Assembly: GCA_964415675.1 (NCBI GenBank)
Contig: CAYQBG010000007.1
Span: forward strand, 62,001 to 126,000
DNA from: UBA5336 sp964415675
GTDB lineage: Bacteria; Pseudomonadota; Alphaproteobacteria; Caulobacterales; Hyphomonadaceae
DNA length: 64,000 nucleotides
Direction of reading: 5' to 3'
The notes beneath the pieces were generated by a model, which was not told the DNA's origin, searched no databases, and saw nothing but the letters and a program-made list of their open reading frames with translations. Below are positions 1-8,189 of the stretch, piece by piece. Made by a program: the position numbers and the translations under genes. Each line of letters begins with the position of its first letter. Position 1 is the first letter of the stretch.

Positions 1-1
1 G

Positions 2-886
2 CTGAAAGTCTATGAGCCGCTGATCCGCTCGCGCACCCAGGGGCTGCTCGACACACTGCCCGTCGGTGAGCCCTTCGACTGGGTGGATACGGTCTCGATC
101 GAACTGACCACGATGATGCTGGCGACGCTGTTTGACTTTCCCTTCGAGGATCGCCGCAAGCTGACGCGCTGGTCGGACGTCGCCACCAACCCCTACAATC
201 CGGATATCTGCCCGGGCGGCGTTGAACAGTGGAAAGAGGAACTCCTCGAATGTCTCACCACTTTCCAGGGCATCTTCCAGGAGCGAGCCAGCAAGCCGCA
301 GCAACCTGACCTGATGAGCCTTCTCGCCCATGGTGAGAAGACCCGGAACATGTCGCCGATGGAACTGCTCGGGAATGTCATCCTGCTGATCGTCGGCGGT
401 AATGACACGACGCGCAATTCCATGTCGGGCTCGGTGAGGTTCCTGAACCAGAACCCCGGCGAGTTCGCCAAGCTGAAAGCCGACCCGTCGCTGATCCCGA
501 ACATGGTGTCGGAGACGATCCGCTACCAGACGCCGCTTGCCCATATGCGCCGCACCGCGCTGGAAGATGTCGAGATGCACGGCAAGACGATCAAACAGGG
601 CGACCAGATCGCCATGTGGTATGTCTCCGGCAATCGCGACCCGCGCCACTGGGACCGCCCGGACGACTATCTGATCGAGCGCAAGAATGCGCGCAGCCAC
701 ATCTCCTTCGGCTTCGGCATTCATCGCTGCGTCGGCAACCGTCTGGCAGAGTTGCAGCTGCGGGTTCTGTGGGAAGAGCTTCTGGAGCGCTTCTCCGATA
801 TCGAGATGCTGGAGGAGCCGAGCTTGACGTCAGGCGCCTTTGTCAAAGGCTACACCTGGATGCCAGTGATCTGCCATCCAAAATAA
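2..886 (+). CDS. Cytochrome P450, CYP153-type alkane/fatty acid terminal hydroxylase (5' truncated by window)
   Basis: The frame is open from base 2, so the true start lies upstream of the window; the visible part is the C-terminal ~294 residues. The oxygen-binding I-helix motif GGNDTTRN is encoded near base 395, the ExxR motif lies in SETIRY, and the heme-ligand loop FGFGIHRCVGNRLAE has its cysteine codon at 728-730. The long match around the heme loop (HRCVGNRLAELQLR, then WEELLERF and FVKGYT) is characteristic of CYP153 enzymes, soluble P450s that hydroxylate the terminal carbon of medium-chain alkanes with a ferredoxin and a ferredoxin reductase. Partner genes are not in the window. A strong terminator follows, so it ends its transcription unit. 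CYP family assignment is by recall of motifs; P450 identity is certain. Confidence 0.93.
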   Translation: MKVYEPLIRSRTQGLLDTLPVGEPFDWVDTVSIELTTMMLATLFDFPFEDRRKLTRWSDVATNPYNPDICPGGVEQWKEELLECLTTFQGIFQERASKPQQPDLMSLLAHGEKTRNMSPMELLGNVILLIVGGNDTTRNSMSGSVRFLNQNPGEFAKLKADPSLIPNMVSETIRYQTPLAHMRRTALEDVEMHGKTIKQGDQIAMWYVSGNRDPRHWDRPDDYLIERKNARSHISFGFGIHRCVGNRLAELQLRVLWEELLERFSDIEMLEEPSLTSGAFVKGYTWMPVICHPK

Positions 887-914
887 TTTTGCGGGACATC
901 GCAAGATCTTCCTG

Positions 915-942
915 CCCCGGCCCCCTAAGGCCGGGGTTTTTT
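915..942 (+). terminator. Rho-independent terminator after the P450 gene
   Basis: A perfect 8-bp GC stem (CCCCGGCC, 915-922, with GGCCGGGG, 929-936) closes a 6-base loop and is followed by six T residues at 937-942. It lies 28 bases past the P450 stop codon and upstream of hemC. Confidence 0.9.
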
Positions 943-1016
943 GTGGGTTGCGCCACAAGGCCGCTGGCGCGTTCACCCGCTTGCCTGAAGGCCGGCTGCG
1001 AACTACCCCATAATTC

Positions 1017-1976
1017 ATGACAGATACAGAGACACCGGCGCAGACTCTGCGCCTTGGCACACGCGGATCGCCTCTTGCCCTGGCTCAGGCCGAAGAGATT
1101 GCGCGCGAACTTGCCCGGCTCTCAGGCGGAGCCATTCTCGGTGAACCGGTCACCTTCACCACGAAGGGCGATCAGCTGACCACCGAACGACTGATCAATT
1201 CCGGTGGAAAGGGCCTGTTCACACGCGAACTTGACCGGGCACTGGATGAAGGCAGAATTGATGTCGCGGTACACTCGCTGAAGGATGTTCCGACCCAGCT
1301 ACCCCACGGCCAGGAATTTGTCGCCTTCCCGCCCCGCGCCGATCCGCGCGACGCCTTTATTTGCAAGACGGTAAGCCACCCGCGCGACCTGCCCCGCGGT
1401 GCGGTTCTCGGCACGGCAAGCCTGCGCCGTGAAGCCCAGTCCCTTGCGCTGAGACCGGATCTCAACGTTGTCACCTTCCGCGGAAGTGTCCAGACACGGA
1501 TGCGCAAGCTCGATGAAGGACGGGCCGACGCGACCTGGCTCGCCATGGCGGGGCTTGAGCGCCTCGGCCTCACGCATCTCGCCCACCCCATCGCGCCCGA
1601 CGATATCCTGCCCGCGGCAGGCCAGGGCATCATTGGCTGTGTGGCGCGCACAGACTCGCTTTCACCCGCTGCCCGGGCTGCTTTTTATGCGATGACCCAT
1701 CCTCCCACCCGCTACGCTGCCCTTGCCGAGCGGGCGTTTCTGGATGAACTGGATGGCAGCTGCCGCACGCCCATCGCCGCACACCTTTTCGACAGGGGCA
1801 GCGATCTCGAATTGCTGGGCGAAGTCCTGGCGCCAGATGGCACCCGGCGCTGGACGGCAAGCGGCACCTGCCCGAAGGGGGCCGACGACGGTGCACTCAC
1901 GAGTCTGGGCCGCCGGCTCGGTCGCGACATCCGGGAAATGGCCGGCGGCGAGCTGCCGGCTTTTGAAGACGATTGA
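1017..1976 (+). CDS. hemC: Porphobilinogen deaminase (hydroxymethylbilane synthase)
   Basis: Joins four porphobilinogen molecules into hydroxymethylbilane in cytosolic tetrapyrrole synthesis. The 319-residue length is normal. Family marks are LGTRGSPLALAQ near residues 13-24, the HSLKDVP segment with the catalytic Asp at about residue 90, LGTASLRR (131-138), FRGSVQTR (154-161), and the loop GSCRTPIA whose Cys249 carries the dipyrromethane cofactor. The ATG at 1017 gives the standard N-terminus. Its stop overlaps the TTG start of hemD, which indicates translational coupling. It is the first gene of the hemC-hemD-Mic60-hemY run after a terminator, so its promoter should lie in 943-1016. Confidence 0.97.
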   Translation: MTDTETPAQTLRLGTRGSPLALAQAEEIARELARLSGGAILGEPVTFTTKGDQLTTERLINSGGKGLFTRELDRALDEGRIDVAVHSLKDVPTQLPHGQEFVAFPPRADPRDAFICKTVSHPRDLPRGAVLGTASLRREAQSLALRPDLNVVTFRGSVQTRMRKLDEGRADATWLAMAGLERLGLTHLAHPIAPDDILPAAGQGIIGCVARTDSLSPAARAAFYAMTHPPTRYAALAERAFLDELDGSCRTPIAAHLFDRGSDLELLGEVLAPDGTRRWTASGTCPKGADDGALTSLGRRLGRDIREMAGGELPAFEDD

Positions 1977-2698
1977 GCGCACGGCGCATTCTCGTCACGC
2001 GAGCGCAGCCCGGCGCGCAGGAAACGGCCTTGCGCCTGGAGGAGATGGGATATGAGCCCATCCTCTGCCCGGCCATTTCACTGCGGACCCTGCCGGAAAC
2101 GCCGCTGCCCGCTCAAGACGGGCTGGCCGGGCTTATTTTCACCAGCGCAAACGGCGTTCTGTATTTCTGCCAGCGTTCAAAGGACCGCTCGCTTCCAGCC
2201 TGGTGTGTCGGCCCGGCGACAGCGCAAGCCGCGCGTGAGGCGGGCTTTGGTGATGTGAGAAACGCCATGGGTGATGCAGACCGGCTCGCCGCTTTCATCG
2301 AGACCAAAGCCTCGCCCGAAGACGGTCAGCTCTTGCATGTGGCCAATTCAGCGGCTGGCGGCCAGCTCGCCGACCGATTGAGGCAAGCCGGTTTCAAGGT
2401 CGGCTTCGCACCGCTTTATGCGCCCTCACCCGCGCCGGTGCTGACCACAGAGGCCGCGGAAGCCCTGGAGCGCGGGGAAGTCTGCGCAGTGCTTTTCCAC
2501 TCTGCGAAGGGCGCCGAAGCCTTTGCCGACCTTGTCAGCGCCACTGGCTTCGACCTGCGCGCCGCTCATGCTGTGGGCGTCTCTCAAAAAGCGCTTGGTC
2601 CTGTTGCGGACCTCGACTGGGCAGGACTGACAGCGCCCGGAGAACCCAATGAATCAGCATTGCTGGCCGCATTGCAGCATGTGTTAACCCCGGCTTGA
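1973..2698 (+). CDS. hemD: Uroporphyrinogen-III synthase
   Basis: Closes and isomerises hydroxymethylbilane into uroporphyrinogen III. The 241-residue protein begins ILVTRAQPGAQETALRLEEMG, the usual HemD opening (VTRP-like motif followed by a helix), has a FTSANGV segment near residue 55 and a FHSAKGAEAF segment in the second domain. HemD proteins diverge strongly, so the call rests on these marks, the length and the position directly after hemC. The start is taken as TTG at 1973, overlapping the hemC stop by four bases; no ATG gives the conserved N-terminus. Confidence 0.9.
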   Translation: MSARRILVTRAQPGAQETALRLEEMGYEPILCPAISLRTLPETPLPAQDGLAGLIFTSANGVLYFCQRSKDRSLPAWCVGPATAQAAREAGFGDVRNAMGDADRLAAFIETKASPEDGQLLHVANSAAGGQLADRLRQAGFKVGFAPLYAPSPAPVLTTEAAEALERGEVCAVLFHSAKGAEAFADLVSATGFDLRAAHAVGVSQKALGPVADLDWAGLTAPGEPNESALLAALQHVLTPA

Positions 2699-2756
2699 GG
2701 CCCCTTATGGCTTGTATAAGACTGCACCGATAAGCGGCGATGGTGAGACAAAAGAA

Positions 2757-3947
2757 ATGAGCGCGAATACCGGCAATGAAGAGCCTATCGATGCCGAATT
2801 CGAACCCGCAAAGGACGTGGCGGCACCTGCGCAGAGGGCCGCCAAACGCGGGCCGGGCTGGTTATCCACCTTCTCGATGATGCTGGTCGCCACAGCCGGG
2901 GGCGGCGTGCTCGGATATGGCGCGGCCCGGTATGCTCCGGAATGGCAGGGCACTCCAGGCTTCGAAGGCCTTGCCGGGGCACAGGCCGCCACGGAAAACA
3001 GCCTGAACACGCTGCGCACCCGCATTGTAGAGCTGGAAGCCCAAACTGGTGAGGCATCAGCGGAGGATCTGCAATCGGCTGTTAAGGCAATCGACACCCG
3101 GATTGGCACGCTTAGGGCGGACATCGACGCGCTGGGCGACACGGCCGCCGATACCGAACGTCTCGACCGGCTGTCGAGACGGATATCTATCCTCGAAGCC
3201 GCCGGTGAACGCGACGGCGCCTCCCCGGAAGAGGTGACGCGCTCCTTGTCGGCACTTACCGGCCGCCTGGACTTGTTGTCAGAGGAGCTAACCGCGCTGA
3301 ACGAAAGCCAGGGCGAGACCTTATCTGCAACAGACGCGCTCGCCGCGAAGGCTACCGCCGTGGACGAAGCCATAGCCACGCTGGGCACGCGACTCGCTAC
3401 TCTCGAAAACACCATGAAAAAAAATGCCGCAGCGTCCAGGGATACAGGTGACAGGCTCGGCAAGGCTGCGCTGGCACTGGCCGAGATCGAGGCTGCCGCT
3501 CGCCGGGGGCAGCCCTTTCCGGCCGCCCTGGCCGATCTCGCTGCCGCACGCCCGGAAAGCAGCGCTGTCGATGCGCTTTCGACAATTGCACAGACTGGTG
3601 CGCCCACGATTGAGACACTGGCCAGGTCATTTCCGGACACGGCCACAGCAATCCGCAAGGCCGGCGAAGCTGCCGATGGTGGTGGCGCAGCTGGTCTTGC
3701 AGGGCGAATTTTCGGTGATGCAATCGAGGTCCGGCGCGACGATGAGCGCCCTGTGGCGGGTCGGGTCGAGACAGCCGGTACAGCCCTTGAATCCGGTGAC
3801 CTTGGCGGCGCAATCGCAGCGTTGGAGACCCTTGAGGGCGCATCTGGTGCAGAAGCGGCGGCATGGCTTGAGCAAGCGCGCCTGCGGCGCAGATTGGAGC
3901 GCAGTCTCGACACGCTGCGCCTGGAATTGATGAGACAGGAGCCTTAG
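2757..3947 (+). CDS. Alphaproteobacterial Mic60/mitofilin-like inner-membrane protein
   Basis: A 396-residue protein with a short acidic N-terminus, one membrane segment (about residues 37-58, FSMMLVATAGGGVLGYGAA), a long alanine- and glutamate-rich region with coiled-coil character, and a C-terminal part (PTIETLARSFPDTATAIRKA, then an alpha-helical tail) resembling the mitofilin signature. Bacterial Mic60 homologues of alphaproteobacteria shape intracytoplasmic membranes and are typically encoded beside hemD and hemY, exactly as here. The ATG at 2757 is preferred over a TTG at 2712, which would add 15 residues. Family assignment is by architecture and neighbourhood; membrane-shaping activity in this organism is inferred. 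Confidence 0.8.
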   Translation: MSANTGNEEPIDAEFEPAKDVAAPAQRAAKRGPGWLSTFSMMLVATAGGGVLGYGAARYAPEWQGTPGFEGLAGAQAATENSLNTLRTRIVELEAQTGEASAEDLQSAVKAIDTRIGTLRADIDALGDTAADTERLDRLSRRISILEAAGERDGASPEEVTRSLSALTGRLDLLSEELTALNESQGETLSATDALAAKATAVDEAIATLGTRLATLENTMKKNAAASRDTGDRLGKAALALAEIEAAARRGQPFPAALADLAAARPESSAVDALSTIAQTGAPTIETLARSFPDTATAIRKAGEAADGGGAAGLAGRIFGDAIEVRRDDERPVAGRVETAGTALESGDLGGAIAALETLEGASGAEAAAWLEQARLRRRLERSLDTLRLELMRQEP

Positions 3948-3954
3948 AGGCGAC

Positions 3955-5397
3955 ATGATACGCGGCACCACACTTCTTTTCGTTCTTATTCTCGCCGGCC
4001 TCGCCGCATTCGCAGGCTATTGGCTCTATTCACTTGAAGGAACGGTCGAAATCGCGGTTCCGGGAACGACAACCAGCCTCCCGCTCGGGCTTGCGCTACT
4101 CATCGGCATTGTTGTGGCCGGGCTTGTCGCGGTGGCCTGGTGGGTCCTGGCAGGCGTCGTCACTCTGCCCTGGACGGTCGGGCGTGCGCGCCTGGATGCG
4201 AAGGTCAGAAAGGCCAACAAGGCGCTTGCCGAGGGCTTGCTGGCCGCAGAGGCAGGTGATGCCGCAGCCGCGCTCAAGCTCGCAAAACGCGCGGCCAAAC
4301 ATGCCGAGGATGATCGTCTCAAACTCTTGCTGGAAGCGCGCGCGGCCGAAGCGGGCGAAAACTGGAGCGAGGCCGAACGCGCCTGGAGCGAACTGATGCA
4401 GCTGCCCGGCGGCCAGCTGGCCGGCCTGCGCGGAACAGCCTCTGCCGCCATAGAACGCGGCGATGCTAGCGGGGCGGAAAAGCGCGCACGCGCCGCACTG
4501 GAGCTGAAATCGGGCGCCGAATGGCCGTTCAATTCCCTGTTCGACATCCAGGTGAATCAGGGCCGGTGGGATGCGGCGTTGTCAACGCTGGCCATTGGCG
4601 AGAAGCGTGGTCTTATATCTGGCGAAAGTCTGCGGCGCCGGCGTTCTGTCCTGCTCACTGCGCATGCAGCAGGGATCGGCGGCGAGCACCGCCAGGACGC
4701 CCAACGTACGCTTGCCGAAGCGATCCGCGGCGCACCAGGCTTCCCGCCGGCCGCCTGGCATGGCGCACGCCACCTGATGATCGACGGAAAGACAAAATCG
4801 GCGCAGAACGTGCTTGAACTCGCCTGGAAAGCCCGCCCGCATCCCGCGCTCGCCGAACTTGCCCGACGTCTCACGCCCGAGGAAAAAGCAGAAGATACAC
4901 AAAAACGACTCGACGCGCTGATCCGCGCCAATCCAGGACACAGGGAGAGCCGGATCCTTAAATCCGAGATCGCCATGGACAAGAGCGAATGGCTCGCGGC
5001 CATCCGCGAACTCGCCCTCCTGATCGAGGAGAAGCCCACCGCCCGGCTCTGCCTCTTGATGGAAAAGGCGCTCAAGGGCTATGGCGACACCGGCGAGGCA
5101 GAACGCTGGGCGCGAATGGCGATGACGGCCGCGCGCGAGCCCGACTGGTCAGATATCGACCCGCGCGGCAATGCGTTCGACTTTGCGGCCAAGGACTGGT
5201 CGCGCCTTGTCTACGCGTTCGGCGACACGGGCGAACTCGTCCATCCGCGCCATGAACAATTCTCGCGTGAACTTGCCGCAGGGGCCGGGCGCAAGGCGCT
5301 GCCTTCGCCCCGGGACCTCGCGCCGCCGACCGTGCCCCAGGCGCAACCGGCCAGCGAGCCGCCGCGCGACTTTGCCAAGCCCGAGCCGGACAGCTGA
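3955..5397 (+). CDS. hemY: HemY family protein (TPR membrane protein of heme operon)
   Basis: A 480-residue inner-membrane protein. Two membrane segments (about residues 5-25 and 45-70) are followed by the HemY_N pattern (RARLDAKVRKANKALAEGLLA, then GDAAAALKLAKRAAK) and helical TPR-like repeats to about residue 420. The tail is proline-rich. HemY of this type is not the protoporphyrinogen oxidase of Gram-positives; in proteobacteria it is a tetratricopeptide protein of poorly defined role encoded at the end of hemCD operons. It starts 7 bases after the Mic60-like gene, so the two are surely cotranscribed. Confidence 0.9.
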   Translation: MIRGTTLLFVLILAGLAAFAGYWLYSLEGTVEIAVPGTTTSLPLGLALLIGIVVAGLVAVAWWVLAGVVTLPWTVGRARLDAKVRKANKALAEGLLAAEAGDAAAALKLAKRAAKHAEDDRLKLLLEARAAEAGENWSEAERAWSELMQLPGGQLAGLRGTASAAIERGDASGAEKRARAALELKSGAEWPFNSLFDIQVNQGRWDAALSTLAIGEKRGLISGESLRRRRSVLLTAHAAGIGGEHRQDAQRTLAEAIRGAPGFPPAAWHGARHLMIDGKTKSAQNVLELAWKARPHPALAELARRLTPEEKAEDTQKRLDALIRANPGHRESRILKSEIAMDKSEWLAAIRELALLIEEKPTARLCLLMEKALKGYGDTGEAERWARMAMTAAREPDWSDIDPRGNAFDFAAKDWSRLVYAFGDTGELVHPRHEQFSRELAAGAGRKALPSPRDLAPPTVPQAQPASEPPRDFAKPEPDS

Positions 5398-5482
5398 CCC
5401 GCGCGTTCACACTTCGCATCTTGCCCCGCTGCGCCGCTCGCTGTATTCAGCCCGCTCGCACGGGTTCCAGACCCGCGCCGGC

Positions 5483-5558
5483 GCCGCAATAGCTCAGCTG
5501 GTAGAGCATCGCATTCGTAATGCGGGGGTCGGGGGTTCAAGTCCCTCTTGCGGCACCA
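5483..5558 (+). tRNA. tRNA-Thr (anticodon CGT)
   Basis: The 76-base sequence folds as a complete cloverleaf. The acceptor stem GCCGCAA pairs with TTGCGGC. The D arm is GCTC-AGCTGGTA-GAGC. The anticodon stem is TCGCA/TGCGG with loop TTCGTAA (anticodon CGT, reading ACG), and the T arm has loop TTCAAGT. The discriminator A and an encoded CCA end at 5558. It stands alone between hemY and the convergent folD gene. Confidence 0.97.
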
Positions 5559-5697
5559 TACTCTTGTCCGAACAGGTCCGGAGACGAAGAAATCGATCCG
5601 GGGGATAGATTTCAGGCGGAGAATGCCCCGGCGGGGGCGTGCTAGTTTGTTTCCGTATCGCTGCGCTCACATGAAACGCGCATGAGGGCTGCGACAC

Positions 5698-6582
5698 TCA
5701 GATCTGTGGCGTCGGCCAGCCGCGGCGCGCGCATGCGGCCAGGACAGTATTTCGCAACAGGCACGCAATCGTCATCGGTCCGACACCGCCCGGCACCGGC
5801 GTGATCGCTCCGGCCATGGCCGCGCAACTATCGAAATCGGCATCGCCGACCAGCCGTGTCTTGCCTTCGCCCTTTTCCGGGGCCGGCACCCGATTGATGC
5901 CGACATCGATCACCACCGCGCCGGGTTTGACATGTTCGCCGGTGATCATCTGCGCGCGCCCGACAGCGGGCACGAGGATGTCGGCCTGCCGGCAGAGCGC
6001 AGCCAGGTCGCCGGTTCGCGAATGCGCGATGGACACTGTGCAATTCTCCGCCAGGAACAGCATCGCCGCCGGCTTGCCGACAAGGATGGATCGCCCCACA
6101 ATCACGGCATGGCGCCCTGAAAGGTCCGCGCCCAAAACCGTTTTGGCGAGGATCACACACCCCGTCGGCGTGCAGGGGCGCAGGCCCGGCTTGCCAAGCA
6201 GGAGCCGTCCCGCGCTCGCCTCGGTGAGGCCATCGACATCCTTTAACGGGTCAATCTTCTCAATCGCCGTATCGCCGTCCAGCCCGACCGGCAGCGGCAA
6301 TTGCAACAATATGCCATCAATCTCGGGGTCGTCATTGAGCGACCCGATCAGGCTCTCGACCTGAACCTGGGTCGTGTCAGCCGGCAGGCGGTGATGGATC
6401 GAGCGCATCCCGGCCTCTTCGGTCTGGCGGACCTTGTTGCGCACATAGACCTGGCTCGCCGGATCCTCGCCGACCAGCACAACAGCCAGTGTCGGCTGGC
6501 CGGGAAGCGCAGACACCGCCTGCGCCACGCTCTCGCGCAGGTCGGCTGCGACCTGTTTGCCGTCGATCCGTACCGCTGCCAT
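5698..6582 (-). CDS. folD: Bifunctional methylenetetrahydrofolate dehydrogenase/methenyltetrahydrofolate cyclohydrolase
   Basis: Interconverts methylene-, methenyl- and 10-formyl-THF in the cytosol. The 294-residue length is typical. Visible marks: YVRNKVRQTEEAG with the catalytic lysine near residue 50, ILLQLPLP, DPLKDVDG with the conserved Asp, PCTPTG, the NAD(P)-binding VIVGRSILVGKP, and the C-terminal TPVPGGVGPMT. The ATG at 6582 gives the expected start. The gene follows the PIF1-like helicase gene on the same strand with a 120-base gap and probably has its own promoter. Confidence 0.97.
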   Translation of the reverse strand: MAAVRIDGKQVAADLRESVAQAVSALPGQPTLAVVLVGEDPASQVYVRNKVRQTEEAGMRSIHHRLPADTTQVQVESLIGSLNDDPEIDGILLQLPLPVGLDGDTAIEKIDPLKDVDGLTEASAGRLLLGKPGLRPCTPTGCVILAKTVLGADLSGRHAVIVGRSILVGKPAAMLFLAENCTVSIAHSRTGDLAALCRQADILVPAVGRAQMITGEHVKPGAVVIDVGINRVPAPEKGEGKTRLVGDADFDSCAAMAGAITPVPGGVGPMTIACLLRNTVLAACARRGWPTPQI

Positions 6583-6703
6583 GGCCTGCCTGCTCCTTCA
6601 ACCGGATTTCAATATGCTCCGGGTCGCCAACAATCCTGACGCGCCGGACACACTCCTTGCGCCTTGGACCACACACGCATCCGGTTTCGCAAGGCTCCGT
6701 ATA

Positions 6704-8062
6704 CTAGACAAGCTGGTCATCGCGCCTGGCGAAACGGGCGAGGAGATAGGCCGGGGTGTCCTCGATCGGCTCAAGCTTGCCGAAATCGAAGGCGCGCCGG
6801 TCGATGACCAGATCGGCCGGGCGCAGGGTCCGTGAAAGCTCCAGCCCCTCAAGACGCCGGGCCCGCGACAGGGCGACATAGGCCTGGCCATGGGCGAACA
6901 TGCCGCGATCCAGATCGATATAGACATGGTCGAGCGTGAGGCCCTGTGCCTTGTGAATCGTCACCGCATAGGCCAGGCGCAACGGCATCTGCTTGAAGGT
7001 CCCCACCACTTCACGCTTCACCTTGCCGGTCTCCTTATCGAGATCATAGCGGTATTTTTCCCAGGCCGCTTGTTCGATCTCATATGCGCGCCCATCGATG
7101 GACACGATCACGCTCGAGCCGCCAAAGCCCTCCACGGTGGCGAGTGTGCCATTGACCCAGCGATTTTCCGGATCGTTGCGGATCATCATGACCCGCGCGC
7201 CTTCCTTGAGTTCGAGATCGGCCTCGGTCGGGAAGCTGCGCTCTTCGAACTGGCCGTCAACACTGGCCTCGAAACGGCGCACAGGAGTCGAAAGTGCGTC
7301 AAGCCGGGCCTGATTGATACGGAAAGCATTGGCATTGTTTGGCGTCAGGACGACATGGGTCTCGCTGGCCTCAATCGCACTGCGCCCGGTGACGCGGGCT
7401 TCGAGCATGCGCCGGTCCGCTTCGGTCAGGCGGCCCTGACGAAGGGCCCCCAGAAGGGCGAGGAATTTCGGATCCTCCTGGCGAAAGACATGTTTCAATG
7501 CGAGCAGGGCGAACTCCCCGTCGCGAAAGGCCGTGGCGTTGAAGAAATAAGCCCCGCCATATCGCTCCTTCAGGATTTCCGCCTCTTCTCCCCTCACAAC
7601 CGGCGGCAACTGGTGCAGGTCGCCGGACAGGATCATCCGGACCCCGCCAAACGGGCGCTGTGACTTGCGATTGAGGCGCAGGGAGCGGTCAATGGCGTCC
7701 AGCATGTCGGCGCGGACCATCGAAATCTCATCAATGATTACCGTCTCTACGGCCTTGACCAGCCGCGTGGACCGCAATCGCCGAATATCAGCCGGCTCAA
7801 TCAGCCGCGGCGGGAGCTTGAAAAAGGAGTGCAGCGTCTGCCCGCCAACATTCACAGCCGCCACACCTGTTGGTGCAAGGACGATCGCCTTGTCACCGGC
7901 CACATCAAGAAAACGACGAAGCAGCGTCGTCTTGCCGGTCCCTGCGCGTCCGGTCAGGAACAGATTGCCCTGCGCGCCAGCCCCCTCTGCCACCCATTGC
8001 GCGGGGCGGAGATAGGGGTCACTGGTCGTTGCAAGGCCGGAAGGAATTGCATCATTGGCCAT
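6704..8062 (-). CDS. PIF1-like superfamily 1B DNA helicase
   Basis: An ATP-driven DNA helicase of the PIF1/RecD-like group. The P-loop GRAGTGKTT lies near the N-terminus, followed by LAPTGVAAVNVGGQTLHSF (motif Ia), IIDEISMV (Walker B), GDLHQLPPV (motif III), and a C-terminal domain with VTIHKAQGLTLD and YVALSRAR (motifs V and VI), all in the order expected. At ~450 residues it is a compact single-module form. ATG at 8062 is chosen; an in-frame GTG at 8101 would add 13 residues with no better ribosome binding site. Specific cellular role (fork restart, G-quadruplex unwinding) is not shown by the sequence. Confidence 0.9.
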   Translation of the reverse strand: MANDAIPSGLATTSDPYLRPAQWVAEGAGAQGNLFLTGRAGTGKTTLLRRFLDVAGDKAIVLAPTGVAAVNVGGQTLHSFFKLPPRLIEPADIRRLRSTRLVKAVETVIIDEISMVRADMLDAIDRSLRLNRKSQRPFGGVRMILSGDLHQLPPVVRGEEAEILKERYGGAYFFNATAFRDGEFALLALKHVFRQEDPKFLALLGALRQGRLTEADRRMLEARVTGRSAIEASETHVVLTPNNANAFRINQARLDALSTPVRRFEASVDGQFEERSFPTEADLELKEGARVMMIRNDPENRWVNGTLATVEGFGGSSVIVSIDGRAYEIEQAAWEKYRYDLDKETGKVKREVVGTFKQMPLRLAYAVTIHKAQGLTLDHVYIDLDRGMFAHGQAYVALSRARRLEGLELSRTLRPADLVIDRRAFDFGKLEPIEDTPAYLLARFARRDDQLV

Positions 8063-8189
8063 GATCGGTCCATTTACAGCATGATTTCTTGCTGGCGGCA
8101 CCCCATCAGCCGCTCCGGATTAAGCCGGCCTTAGAAAAACACCCTTATCGTCGTGATTAATCGAGGGGCGCGGACAGGGTCTGAAAATC

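Noticed and set aside
2705..3913. Long minus-strand open frame (about 400 codons) opposite the Mic60-like gene
   Set aside because: Serine- and alanine-rich shadow of a GC-biased coding region; no motif, no ribosome site and the sense gene fits its neighbours.
5621..5636. GCCCCG/GGGGGC hairpin between the tRNA and folD as a folD terminator
   Set aside because: The arms pair but no T tract follows on the minus strand, so there is no support for termination.
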